From contig WBMW01005542.1 of assembly GCA_013396635.1 (NCBI GenBank), forward strand, positions 1,221,397 to 1,285,396: a stretch of 64,000 bases of DNA, given 5' to 3'. Shown here in pieces: positions 35,501-47,303 of this stretch (its first letter is position 1; every line of letters begins with the position of its first letter). The notes under the pieces are model-generated. The model saw only the letters and a program-made list of their open reading frames with translations. It was not told the origin of the DNA and ran no database searches. A program made the position numbers and the translations under genes. This stretch comes from Penelope pileata (taxonomy: Eukaryota > Chordata > Aves > Galliformes > Cracidae).

Positions 35501-38426
35501 AAAGTAAATATTTTATTCAGTCTTGTGTAAATGTGTCATTATAACAGCAGTGCATATAAAAGAAACAGGAATATTGTGACACTGCAGTTTGTTAAGGAAG
35601 CAGTAATGTTGACTTCAAGCCCATCAGTCCTTGATAACCAACTCTGTAATTTAAAACGTAAATGCCTTTCTGAGCTCATCTATTCTAAGCTGGATAGAGC
35701 CCAGCATGCTTCAGTTTTTAAATAACTCATTCCCATGACCTTTGCAACTCACTAACTTACACAACAGCGCAAAAAAGAGCCTCATACACATGACTCAGGC
35801 TGCCTTAGGGTTGCTGAAACTTAAGAAGGCAGCCTACATAGCATAATCACAAGCAAAAGGAAAATAAAAGCCTGATTATATAACATTCAGCCAAATTGAA
35901 CAAAACTCTGCAGTTGTACAAAACTGTGGGCTGTAGAGATGCACCCAGAGCTCAAAGAGGTTTTAAAGAAACGGCCTGATGTGTTTAGCCCCAGCGCTTT
36001 GTATTGGAGCTAGAAGAAGAAATAATCCTTCCTCTCAAAATACTACTTTAAAGCATTTAGTTTGTAGTCTGGATGTGCTCCAGGACACCTGAAACACGCT
36101 GAGTAAAATGACCCTGGGGAAAGAATAAGGTGCCTGGATTGCTAACTTGCAAGCTCAAAATCACCCACAGGAAATGTGCTGTGAGCTCTTGAAAACATGC
36201 ACTGCAGCAGTTGCCTGGCACTTACTGAATGTCTTCCTGATGCTCACAGATCATTTCAGAGGGTTCTCACAGGCACAGTTCATCTGTGGGGAAATCTGTG
36301 ATTTTGCACCACCTCCCTGACCCCTGCCATCAGGGCATCATTTATCTGTGCAGCTGAACATGCTGGTTATTTGGACTCACAAACTAAATCCAGCACTGGG
36401 ATTCCAAAACGACCTTCTAAAAGACTCCTGAGGACAAGAAAGGCACCCCAAACACGGGCCTGGTGGAAACGGTCACAGTCAAGCTTTATCTTACAATAAA
36501 CAGCCTTGCTCAGGAGCATAACTTCACTTTGCTGAGATCCACAGGACCTCTCAGAGGGAGGCGTCTACCTCCAGCTCCTCAACACCATAACAAAGCTCAG
36601 AGTTCTCTTCTATGGCAAGGTGTTGCTCCTTCCACTGGTTCCTGTCTGCTGTGAATGCCCAGTGGCAAACACGTATTCCCTGTAACTGGAAAACACTGGC
36701 ATTATTTTCACCTTCTGTCCAGGCTTCCTGTTTTTCCAGGAGAGTACTTTGACTGCGCAGCCACAGGTCAGCTGAGGTGAGGGTAATCCCCACCCTGCAG
36801 TGAGGACTGGTCTCTGACACACACGAATCCACCGCTCCTTGGCTCAGGGCAGCAACCAGGGCTCTGTGACCTCCTGCTGAGGCCACTTCACTTGGAAGAA
36901 CAGAGTAATTTACTGGATCTAGCCTTAAGACTTGAGATGTTTTAAAATGTTTATATTAGTTAGACTACATTGTCAGTTATTTGTCTGGCTAGATGTAAGT
37001 CAATCCCTTCCATGGCCAACAGGAAAGTATTTTCCTTTTTTTGTGAAGTACACTGTCCAGGGACAAGCAGAGAAGCCAAGCTGAAGGTAAGGGGATAAAA
37101 CAAATACAGTTTTGGTTTGTTGTTTAAAAACACAAATACAAACTAAACAAAGCAAACAGTAAATATTTGTGTAGGTGGGTTCACCTGAGATAGTGATCCT
37201 ACTCATTAATCAAGGAAAACAGTAACCTAACTCTTCTTTCCTCTAATGGAAAAATAAATGCTTATATTTTTGCATCACATACAAATTTTAAATCCCAAAG
37301 GATACAGCTGGATGTTATTTTCCCAGTGTTTAGGCAAGGGTAAACTGCAGGAAAATAAACAGGAGTGTGAAAGAGGTCAATTTTGTCTGGCAATCTTTCT
37401 AACCTTCCCTGTTACAAGTGGAAACGGGACCTGATGTAACCCTGGGCCCTAAGACATCCAAGAGAGCAGTTCAGAGTCTGTTCCTGGTTCTAAATCTAAA
37501 TTTCTGATTTACTTTCCATTACTATTTTCCACTCCAAAGTACACCCTAGTGCCAAGAAGATAGCAGTCATTGGCACTGATTGCTTTTCCTCATTGCTGGG
37601 GAAGTTATTGCTCTTTAGCATTCATATTTACCCAGTGAGATCCACACTCAAATCAGAGAGCTGTTTCTACAGACCGTCATTGGCTTTCTGTCTCTTGACT
37701 GCAGTGATATCAAGCATGTTCAACTATGGATCTCTGAAAAATCTTTAATTTCAGAAGTTTTGGGTATGATAGAATGAAACTGGGGTATCACTGTTCTGGC
37801 AGCATTGGGTAAAAAATATTTTGTCTGTTGCTAAGTGCAAGCTATTTTCCTTCTGGAAAAATTCAGGCAGATTCCCCTGCCCCCCCAAATTTCACCTCTG
37901 CTACTTCCCCTGGAGCCTCCTGAATCTTCTGCACAGCGGCCACCATAACTGCAAATGTACTTACTTTTTTAAATGACTGTAGAAAATATTAAAAAATGCA
38001 CACAAAGAACAACAGCTGGAAAAGGGATCAGCCCTTTCAGAGCCAAGATAATTGTGGAAGCCAACACCCCAACAGCCTGAAACTGCTTCCATGTAGAACA
38101 GACAGACACTGATAACATCACTCTTGAAGCCTGCCAAAAAGTCTTTTCCACTAACATTTCAGTACAGTATCTTCCTTATGAAGTTGCCAGAGTGCTTTAT
38201 TCCTTAAATTGGATAACAAATTCTGAAAGATCTACTTAGATGAAGTGTGTAAGCTAGTGCACAACTCCTACCAAATGCAAGAAAATGTATTTAATTATCT
38301 GCTAATGAGACTGGAGGAATACAACAGCACGGTGCAAAGAAGCCCTGAAAGGCAACAGACGCAAGCTGAGCAAAGAAAAATCTGTCTAAGGAAAAAAAGC
38401 CCTTCAAACTGCAAGTGGCAAAGCAC
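29547..38426. other. Intergenic, no gene recognised
   Basis: No exon or named repeat except small simple repeats: (CCCCAG)3 near 30209-30228, a C-run near 31438-31446, and TTTA plus (GGA)n at about 32824-32867. GC content falls again after about 30.3 kb. Short open frames look like chance. Confidence 0.55.
32824..32867 (+). repeat. Simple repeats (TTTA)n and (GGA)8
   Basis: A TTTA-rich stretch (32824-32840) and T-run is followed directly by eight perfect GGA units at 32844-32867. This is a likely length-variable microsatellite. Confidence 0.9.
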
Positions 38427-38596
38427 ATGAACTGGGGCTCAGGCAGGCTGCAGAGTCCGTCCTCAGAGATTTTCAAAACGGGATTGGCCAAGTCCCTGAG
38501 CAGCTTCACTGAGCTTCAAAGTTGGCTGTGGACAGGGAGCTGGGCTGTGCGACCTCCAGAGGTCCCATCTGACCCAGATTATCCTGTGATTCTAGG
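38427..38596 (+). repeat. CR1 LINE 3' fragment, old
   Basis: 'actggggctcaggcaggctg', 'cagagattttcaaaacggg' and the end 'acctccagaggtcccatctg...cctgtgattctagg' follow the CR1 C-terminus and 3' UTR pattern, but with many substitutions. Much older than the 28.9 kb copy. Confidence 0.65.
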
Positions 38597-41500
38597 ACGC
38601 TGGATCCCAGCTGTTTTCAAAAAATAAATACATTAAAAGCTGCCAGACCCACCGCTTCGTTTCATTTCACAATGGAACTGATAGGGAAGATACAAAGTGC
38701 CTCTGGCGAGACAAAATAAACAACTGTCCCTGGGTCCTGCAGTGATGGCAAAATACCCCCTGAAAGCAATTCCCTCTGCAATTCCCCACTAGCCTCCCCT
38801 GCTTGTACTAAAGAGGGCAGCAGGGAAAGAAGAGCTGCCTGCATGAACCTCTTGTACTAGGTGGCTCAGCACTGCTGCTTTACTCTAAGGTTGACACTTT
38901 TAAGAGATGTTTCTTCAAAATCACCTTTTGCAGGGCTTACTGTAAAACTCCAGAAACATTTGCCATATCCATCTGTGTTACAGGAGGGCAAATGCACCAC
39001 AGGCAGCAAACACTGCCTGAGAGGGCAGCAGAATACTTGAATGTGCAACATAAGCCTTTCTCTGAAGCAGACTGAATGAAGATCACAAGCCATCACCGAC
39101 TGCAGGTGTTCGGTCTGCTTCAAGCTCGAATGACACATTTATTATTGCCATGTAATGCTCCTGATTTCTGCTAAAAATAAATGATTGGACCAGACTTACA
39201 TTGCTGTCATTGCTTCTGTAGTGCTTTCAGGGAAAGTGACAAGATAAGTTCAGTCTTGTCCTATTCTTCCCACTTATTCAGTACATGCCATATTTCTCTC
39301 CCTTATTTTCCCCTGTATTACTCTTTTCTCTTGGCTTTCGAAACTTGCATGACTTCTGTTTTTTTTTATGCTGCCAGTCAGTAAGGCAGCATGCCAGGTG
39401 GAAGTGTTTGATCTGTACGTACCATTCTGAGCCAGTTTTTATAGGTGACTGCTCTTCTCACTGGGCAAAGGAGCAAAATGGCATTTCTGAAACACTGTGT
39501 GCAGAGATATTGCAAAAATGTTAACCAATCAGGGGACATAAAATCAATTGAGGAATTACACTGTGTTCCTGAACCTGCTTTCAGCAAAACTGAGCCAATA
39601 CATTATTTATTCATCAGGCACAAGAACTTACTTAAACTAGAAGGTTTAAAGGTACAAACATTTTATTGACAAAATGTATTTAGATGATCTGTAATGCAGT
39701 GTCTCTGGAAAGCTTGTGAAGAAAGCGTGAGGGTAACTGCTGCAGCACTTCAGCTGCAGTGATCACGCACAGCAGCTGTTGATTCTGCAGTGCAGGATTA
39801 CCCACCGCTGGCCACCAATACAGCAAACAAGAACTGATGTGTTGTTACCCTCATGGCAAACCTTTCTTCCAAATGGTGAGACGCATTTTGGAGCACCTAC
39901 AAGTAATTGCTTTTCCATCAATACTTGATGTAAATGTTAAACAAGGAACAACATGTTTTTATTCATACACTTTCTCTAAAATCAGCAAAATGGACAGTTG
40001 CTCAAAGTGCACAAAAAGGCTTTGCCAGTACCAATGTGAAGAAAAAGGAAACCTAACTTTCCAGTCAGACTGCAACACGCAGCTTTTGGCATACCAGTTC
40101 ACTCGTATCAGTTGAGAACCAAAATGTCAGCCAAGTTTTAGTATTTCATCTTTCATTCTTGGGATTTACATGGGGCCGCCAAAGCCAAATTCTCCCCTCT
40201 TTTCACTCATTCTTTTAAAATTCAAATTCTATCTCTTTTTTAGAGAGAGATGGTATCAACAGAATACAGCGAGACAGGGAGCCACAGCCTCTGTGTTCTT
40301 TTGGCCTTAAATCAGGGGAAAAAAAAGGATTAATATGATAAACAGGGTGGCTAACACTAACCTTGCAATTTCACAGCATGTTACGGGGAACTGAATCAAT
40401 GGTCACAAGATGTTCTGAAGACTGAGATTGCTCCATGCTAATTCATTTGAAGATATTTTTTTCTTTTCCATAGACAACTACAGGCAGTGACATTTTCTTC
40501 AGAACATGAATCCACTCTCCAGAACCCATACATCCAGCTGGGAATAGGAGGTGCTCAGTGGTGACTTCATCCCAATCCATTTCTGTGCATCTACTCATAC
40601 AACTATCACTTAAAAAGACTCAGGCACGGGTCTGTCTTCCCACAGCCTTTTTACCTTCTAATGGAGAAATAAGATGCCTTAATTGTGCCTTCTTACGCAG
40701 TCTTTAGGAACATTTCTAATCTCAGCTGCTTTACAGTCACTCTTGCTGCAAGTAGAAAATTATGTAAATGGTTGTTGTTAAAGCACTCTGCCAATCTATT
40801 TCTGTCCGTGTGCTACTATTAAAAAAGAATGTAAATTATTCATCTTCCATGCCATATAACAAAGTATTCTATGTACAATGGTGTCTGTCAGATGCAGCTA
40901 GCTTGCTTTTTGTTCTAAAATAAGGCTCAAAGAAAATATGATGGTATACCTTTCTGGATAAATACCATAAAAGTCACTCAGAACGCCAACAAACGATCAT
41001 TTTTAATATTTGTGCTTTCAACCACTACTGTGGGAGACCAGTACAGTGAAGGATGGCATCATATCTTCCCAGCTGCTTCCCACACGCAGGGTCACCAGGC
41101 CGTGCCTTCCATTTTCCTGCATCCCACCTAGGCCTCTTGAGTCTTCCAGGTAACAAGCACAGAAATTTTCCTTTGTTTTCTCTACTCATTTCACTACCCA
41201 TCTGTAAAGAACCTAACAATGTTGGATAAAGACACAAGTGTAGCAAAAACTAAGCTTTGTGATAGCTGTTGAAGAAACGCCAATCGCAAGGCTCCATGGG
41301 CTGGCTGAACGGCGGCCAACAGCACAGAGAGGCGGGCATCCTGGCCACCCCGGCATCAGAAAGTCACGAGAGCACGCGCAGCTGTGAGCAGAGACGATCA
41401 ACGAGATCTGCAAACTGTTGGATTCATGGTTTGCGGGTTTTGTTGTAATGAGAAATGTGAAGAATAAAGGCTTGCTCAAAGCATCACAACATTGAATGCT

Positions 41501-41799
41501 GCCTTAGGGATTGGGAAAGGGGAGAGGATCCCATCTAGGGCTGGGGAGTCCAGAGAGCAGGGCTGCTGAGGGCACAGGGCCAGGAGCAGGGGAGCGGCAG
41601 AGCCCCCGCTGCAGCACTACAGGGGCTCCGCTGCAGCATTAACGCATTCTGTGACCACAAGGCACCTCAGGAACACTTAGAGGGGGAAATAAGAAAAAAT
41701 TTCCCTCTCTTCAAAGACTCAAATTAACTAATTCAGACTTAAAATCGTGCAAGTTTTAAGAAATTCCCTAATTTTCAGCCTTCTTAGCAACCAGAAGCT
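38597..41799. other. Intergenic upstream of PDP1, nothing recognised
   Basis: AT-rich to mixed composition. No gene, RNA or repeat that I can name. It could contain PDP1 regulatory sequence, but I see no specific signal. Confidence 0.5.
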
Positions 41800-42000
41800 A
41801 CACGACTCTGGCTGCTGACCAGCGGTGCGCGGGGGACAGGTCGCTGCCGCGGTCACTGCGCAGCACGGCCACGTTTATGGCACACGGGATAAACCACCGC
41901 CGCTCCCCTCCGGCTCCTCGGCCCTGCGCCGGACGCCTGCGAGAGAGCAGAACCGCGACCACCCCTAAAGGCCGCCATACAGACGCTGCCATTCCCCCTC

Positions 42001-42016
42001 NNNNNNNNNNNNNNNN
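42001..42016. other. Assembly gap (16 N)
   Basis: Sixteen undetermined bases inside the CpG island, so part of the PDP1 promoter or 5' UTR is unknown. Confidence 0.99.
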
Positions 42017-42223
42017 GCTCCCCTTCCCCCTCCGCGTCCCCCCCCGCCCCGGCCCCTCACAGCGGGGCGTGGCCCCGCCTCACCCACCCCGCGGGGAAGG
42101 GGGCGGTGCTGCGCCACCGGCGCGTTCGCGCCTTCCCGCCCCGGCGCGGTGCGCGCGCACGCAACGCCCCTCTCTTCTTCCTCGTCCTTCTCGGCGCTCC
42201 CTCAGCCGCCGTCGAGCCTCCGC

Positions 42224-42231
42224 GTCACGTG
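42224..42231 (+). promoter_or_regulatory. GTCACGTG E-box in PDP1 CpG island
   Basis: A palindromic CACGTG preceded by GT, about 200 bp upstream of the start codon. It fits binding of USF or MiT/TFE bHLH-zip factors. A sequence match only; occupancy is not shown. Confidence 0.4.
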
Positions 42232-42401
42232 CCCGCCTTGCNCCCCCGCCGGAAGGAGCGGGCGGCGGCCCCGTGCGTCCGCGGATCGGCTGCGTGTGTG
42301 CGTGCCTCCCCCTGCCCTCCTCAGTGCCGGCGCTGTCCGTCCGTCCTCTCTAACGAACTCTCTGCCTTGCTTCCCCCATCCCCTGGGCTTCTGCTTTGTG
42401 G

Positions 42402-42462
42402 ATGTTGGCGGCTTCTTGTTGTGACAGGAGAATGTGTGTGTGCCCCGGGCCCAGGCGGATCG
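42402..42462 (+). CDS. PDP1: PDP1 first coding exon (long N-terminus)
   Basis: ATG at 42432 begins MCVCPGPRRI, matching the start of the mammalian long isoform. The donor is GTACGT at 42463 and the exon ends one base into a codon. Joining to 45358 gives Ala and then IPVRSSRLSLLSDAMPAPT, in frame with the main exon. A second in-frame ATG at 42402 (MLAASCCDRR then MCVC) has no intervening stop; the preceding in-frame stop ends at 42353. The true start could therefore be either. Which one is used is unknown. Confidence 0.88.
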
Positions 42463-45400
42463 GTACGTACCTCGCGCCGGAGCTCGGGGGGGCGGAGGGG
42501 CCGCGCTAGGGCGGAGGGCCGAGCNGGAGCCAGGTCTGTGGCGGCGCGGAGAGACGGAGGGAGGGGGTGTCGGCGTTCGGGCGGGCGGGAGGCGCAGCCA
42601 TGGCGCGGCCGCGCGGCGCCTCAGGGGGGTAGCGGTCCCCGCCGCGGCGACGNGGGCCGAGCCCCGGCCGCGCCGCCCCACAGCCGGTGGGTGCTGGAGG
42701 GGCCGGGCTGCAGCATCAGGTGTCCCCGGCAGCGCCGTGGTGGTAGAGAGGAAGGGCTCGTGTGTGCCTGCTCCATCGGTGTAGCAGCGCAGAACCCATA
42801 AACTGCCCATCTGTCCCCTTATTTGCTGTGCTCGTGGCCCGAAAAGTAGTGCTTGTACCCTGTCCTGGCATCGAAGAGGTTCTTAGGGCTGATGTGATGC
42901 TAATCACCTGACAAATGTTGATTAGGTAGTGATGTTTCTACTTAAATCTTGTTTTCTGCCATCTCTTGATCAACTGCAGTTAACTAGGGAGCTGGATGTG
43001 CAGCTGCAGTGTCTGGTTAGGTTTAGGGCACCCATGTTGTGGGGGTAAATGAGATCTTTGGAGTGATTTCAGCTGATGTTGGCAGGTTTGGAATTTCTCT
43101 TTGCCTTGGTCAGCAGGATTTAAATCTGGCATGCAGAGCAGACCTAAACTGCCAGGGAGTCACCGTGAGGGACACAAGCAATGGCAAGTTGAGAGGCTGC
43201 CTTCCTGCATCCTGGTGGATCCCCCGCAATATTTGCTAAACTAATGTTTAAAAATCAGTGAAGTGACTTCTGGTGGCACTGCAGAGCCACTCTAACAGCG
43301 CTACATTTGTTTCTTGCTTCATCATGGATCAACAGCAAAGCTGTCAGAACAGTTGTGGAACCGTACAGCAGTGGGTCAGCCCTGAGCAGGAATACATAGC
43401 AGGCAGGGGAGCTTGGTGCAGTGGGAGTCTGACAGGAGGCCAGCAGGAAATGCAAGGTGCTGCTGTGGACCTGACACGTCTATAGGATGCTGAGGGATCC
43501 ATTCGGTAATCCAAGTTGTGTTTTTCTCCGTGTGATATTTAAAAGCAACAACTGTTGCCAAAGTAGCTCCCATATAATTAGAAGGCAGGAATAGACTTTG
43601 AAATCTATATTTGGAGCTGCAGTTCACTTCTGTCATGCTGTGTCCATGTGAAGCCTGGGCTGGAGAAATGCGCTTTCTGGGAAGCAAATGGCTAGCATAA
43701 ATACAGCATGCATCTGGAAGCTCAAGCCAGCACACCGCTGCGGGGTGTAGGGACAGCTGGCTGGGGCACACAGGGCTGTGGGCAGTGCTCTCACTGGTAG
43801 CTGACCAGCAGCAAACTGCCCAAGTCAGGCTTCCGAGCTGTCAGGGGGAGATATGGGAGAGCTCAGTGGGCAGATCTTTGTCAGTGCAAGTCAACACTGG
43901 TGAGCAGTGGTTCTTAGGGAATGAAGATGTAATGCTAGAAAGTCTCTGTAATAGTAAAACATAATTGTAATTTACTTTCAGCAGTTTACGTCTTCTGTAG
44001 CAGAGAAGCGGGGTCTATTCCTGGTTACTGAAAGAGAACAAACAAGCTGGGAGAGAAGAGCATTGCTTGCTTCCTTCCAACACAAAGAATGGGGTGTAGT
44101 CTTGTTTCTAGATGCTTCTCAGCTGGTAATCAGAATTCTAGCAAAATCTGTAGACAGCATGGTGAGTAGGTGATAGGGCTAGTGCTTAAGTATAATACAT
44201 AGGACTGCAGTGAGTCTTGTATAAGATGATTTGTAATGACCCTTTCTAGGAAGAAGCTGGAACTTGATCATAAAAGATGGGAGGAGAAAAGTAAATTGCC
44301 ATTAACTATATACTCTGCATAAAAGAACACAGCTCTGTTTTTCTGCACTGTGGAATTTTTTTGAAGTATGACATCGTAAAAGACTTCCTGAGAATGAAGT
44401 ATAATGAATAAGATTTAGGAGGTGCTTGCACAGATAATGTGATTGGATATATAAATGGAGACAGAGTGTAATGCTAGAATCTTTTTCCAGAGGAATGGAA
44501 AATTATTAGGAAAATAGATGTAGTAAAATATCTTTGGTACTAAACAGTTAGCACTGATCTAGCTTTGGCTTATTGTATGTGGCTCTGTTGTAGTGATGGA
44601 CAAAAACACAGCTTGGGCAATCGTGCAGTTGACTAGCATTTTTAGTAATTTATAATCTTAAAATTGACTAGGGTAAATGAGCTGTCCATAGCGGAGATGT
44701 ATCTTTTATTTGATAAGCTAGAAAACTGTTGCATAGGTTCCTGTGGCTATTTTGTATATATACACCCCAGTGTCACATGAGTGTGACAGTTTTGTATGTG
44801 AAAGTGGGGAGAAGACACAACCTGCTACTGGCTTCTGTTTGTCTGCGAAAGATGTACTGTCTATAGCTTACTGCTTTTTTATCATTGAAAACATTTTAAA
44901 GCTGTTTGTCATCTCAGTTGTTTCTGAATCTTAATGTTAGGTGCATTTTTCCTACATCAGATCTGGCTCTGCCAGTTGGAATCTCAGGATCAGTAGGAAA
45001 AGAATCTCCATAGAAGCCTTGCAGAGTGTGGCACTGCTGTAGCATGCTGTATGCCAACTGTTGCCTTAACTGTGAAACTGCATTGTCTGTCTGGATATTT
45101 TTCCACTTCCCTCCTGCTATGTGAGGGGATGTAAGAGCTACCGCATCTGTGCTGAACTTCAAAGTATGGTATAGCTTACTCTGTTATAGCCCAATACATT
45201 GCATGTAAACAAATACCTCTTCTTTTCCAAGACCTGCTGATCTGTGTACTTTGTATTCTAAGCGACTTTGTTCAGTGGCTGTAAATGCCTTAACACAGGC
45301 ATCTGGGAGGAGAGAGATCTGTTAGCTGGCTCTAAGTGCTGTTCTCTTTTCTTTCAGCAATTCCAGTCCGAAGCTCCAGGCTATCGTTGTTGTCTGATGC

Positions 45401-47009
45401 CATGCCAGCACCGACGCATCTGTTTCCATTGATTCGTAACTGCGAGATTAGCAGAATATGCAGTACTGTGTGTTACTGCCACCATAAACATCTGTGTTGC
45501 TTATCGTCTCACTTTGCCCATGGTCACTTCAGATATGCACCTCAGAAGAAATTTGCAGCACTTTGTAGGCCAAAGGAGAACTTCTATCAGTTTATTCACA
45601 CGAGGGATTATGCTTCTACACCACAGAGGTTTTACCTCACTCCCCCACAGGTCAACAGCATTCTCAAGGCAAATGAATACAGTTTTAAAGTTCCAGAATT
45701 TGATGGTAAAAATGTGAGTTCTGTCCTTGGCTTTGATAGCAACCAGCTGCCTGCTAATGCTCCAATAGAAGACCGGAGGAGTGCTGCCACTTGCTTACAG
45801 ACAAGAGGGATGCTTCTGGGCGTGTTTGATGGCCATGCAGGTTGTGCTTGTGCTCAAGCTGTCAGTGAAAGACTGTTTTACTACATTGCTGTCTCCTTGT
45901 TACCTCATGAGACTTTACTTGAAATAGAAAATGCTGTGGAAAGTGGTAGAGCTCTCTTGCCCATTTTACAGTGGCACAAGCATCCCAATGATTACTTCAG
46001 CAAAGAAGCTTCCAAGCTTTACTTCAATAGTCTGAGAACTTACTGGCAGGAGCTCATTGATCTCAATAGCGGAGAGACTACTGATGTGAAAGAAGCTTTA
46101 ATTAATGCTTTTAAGAGGCTCGATAATGATATTTCTCTGGAAGCTCAAGTAGGAGACCCAAACTCTTTTCTCAACTACCTAGTGCTGCGAGTAGCATTTT
46201 CTGGTGCAACTGCCTGTGTAGCCCATGTAGATGGTGTTGACTTGCATGTGGCAAACACAGGTGACAGTAGGGCAATGCTTGGGGTTCAGGAAGAAGATGG
46301 ATCTTGGTCTGCAGTTAGTCTCTCCTATGACCACAATGCACAAAATGAACGTGAAGTGGAACGTGTGAAAACGGAGCATCCAAAATCCGAAGAGAAAAGT
46401 CTTGTGAAACAAGACCGCCTCTTAGGCCTTCTGATGCCTTTCAGAGCTTTTGGTGATGTGAAGTTTAAGTGGAGTATTGAACTACAGAAGAGAGTAGTCG
46501 AATCGGGCCCAGATCAGTTGAATGAGAATGAATATACCAAGTTTATTCCTCCAAATTACCATACTCCCCCATACCTCACAGCTGAGCCGGAAGTCATACA
46601 TCACAGATTAAGGCCACAGGATAAGTTCCTGGTTTTGGCCACAGATGGGCTATGGGAGACTATGCACAGGCAAGATGTGGTTAGAATTGTTGGGGAGTAC
46701 CTCACTGGTGTGCACCATCAACAGCCAATCGCTGTTGGTGGTTATAAGGTGACTCTGGGACAGATGCATGGTCTCTTGACAGAAAGAAGAGCAAGAATCT
46801 CTTCAGTATTTGAAGATCAGAATGCAGCCACTCACCTGATACGTCATGCAGTGGGCAATAACGAGTTTGGTGCTGTGGATCATGAGCGACTGTCCAAGAT
46901 GCTTAGTCTTCCAGAAGAGCTGGCTCGAATGTATAGGGATGACATTACAATTATCGTGGTGCAGTTCAACTCCCATGTTATAAGTGCATATCAGAATGAG
47001 GAACTGTGA
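42432..47009 (+). CDS. PDP1: PDP1, pyruvate dehydrogenase phosphatase catalytic subunit 1
   Basis: A Mg2+-dependent (Ca2+-stimulated) PPM/PP2C-family serine phosphatase of the mitochondrial matrix. It dephosphorylates the E1-alpha subunit of pyruvate dehydrogenase and so reactivates the complex. CDS = 42432-42462 joined to 45358-47009: 560 residues, against 562 for the human long isoform. Starting at the Met at 45402 gives 535 residues, against 537 for the human short isoform. In short-form numbering, PPM motifs are visible: EDRRSA at 123, GVFDGHAG with Asp143, SGATACVA at 267, NTGDSRAM with Asp288, DHNAQNERE at 310, LATDGLWE with Asp415, and YRDDITIIVVQF with Asp513/514. All expected metal-binding acidic residues are present. 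The first roughly 70 residues (basic, Cys/His-rich, poorly conserved) are the mitochondrial presequence. Nearly all of the protein comes from one exon, as in mammals. Confidence 0.97.
42463..45357 (+). other. PDP1: PDP1 intron 1
   Basis: 2.9 kb, GTACGT donor and CTTTCAG acceptor. The 5' part still lies in the CpG island. It includes a possible optional exon at about 43982-44160. No repeat that I recognise. Confidence 0.85.
45358..47009 (+). CDS. PDP1: PDP1 main coding exon
   Basis: The acceptor is TTTTCTTTCAG at 45347-45357. The frame is continuous to TGA at 47007-47009. It contains the short-isoform start MPAPTHLFPLIRN at 45402 and the whole phosphatase domain. The frame is also open for a few codons into the intron, but that upstream extension (from 45336) crosses the splice acceptor and is not coding. 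Confidence 0.97.
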
Positions 47010-47297
47010 ATTTCAATGCAGTGAACTAGTTACCAAAGCTGTAACAGTGGCCAGTATGAGCAGCAGATGGAGAAAAGGCAAACTCAATAAGCAAACAATT
47101 TGCTTGCTGGATTCAACATATCTATTGTTCCTGCCTTCCCCCAAAGCTCTAAATACAAGACAAATGCTGTTGACCTAATATGAACTTGAGAATGTCTGGA
47201 AAGAGAGGTTTTTGTAGTAACTTTGCACTATTGATTTCATGAATGCTGCTAGAACAATGTCTTGAATTTGGCAGAGCTGGATGAGGGAGGAAAGGAG

Positions 47298-47303
47298 AAT
47301 AAA
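47298..47303 (+). terminator. Proximal PDP1 polyadenylation signal candidate
   Basis: AATAAA about 290 bases after the stop. No strong GT-rich element was noticed downstream. Confidence 0.35.

Larger units (their letters stand above)
41800..42760 (+). promoter_or_regulatory. PDP1: CpG island, PDP1 promoter and first exon
   Basis: An abrupt change to very CpG-dense sequence, with GC-box/KLF-like motifs such as 'gcggggcgtggccccgcc' near 42062-42079 and no TATA box in the obvious place. It surrounds the first PDP1 coding exon, so it is inferred to be a dispersed-start housekeeping promoter. The start site cannot be fixed from sequence. The island is interrupted by a 16-base gap (42001-42016) and single ambiguous bases at 42242, 42525 and 42653, typical of poorly sequenced avian GC-rich promoters. 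Confidence 0.85.

Noticed and set aside
42106..42801. 231-codon and 202-codon open frames across the CpG island on both strands
   Set aside because: Arg/Pro/Gly/Ala-rich frames that arise because stop codons are rare in CpG-rich DNA. They contain ambiguous bases and overlap the real PDP1 exon in other frames.
45336..45401. Open frame upstream of the PDP1 short-isoform Met (MLFSFLSAIPVRSS...)
   Set aside because: The first 22 bases belong to the intron and its pyrimidine tract; the CTTTCAG acceptor at 45351-45357 splits the frame. Only the part from 45358 is exonic, and its true upstream partner is the exon ending at 42462.
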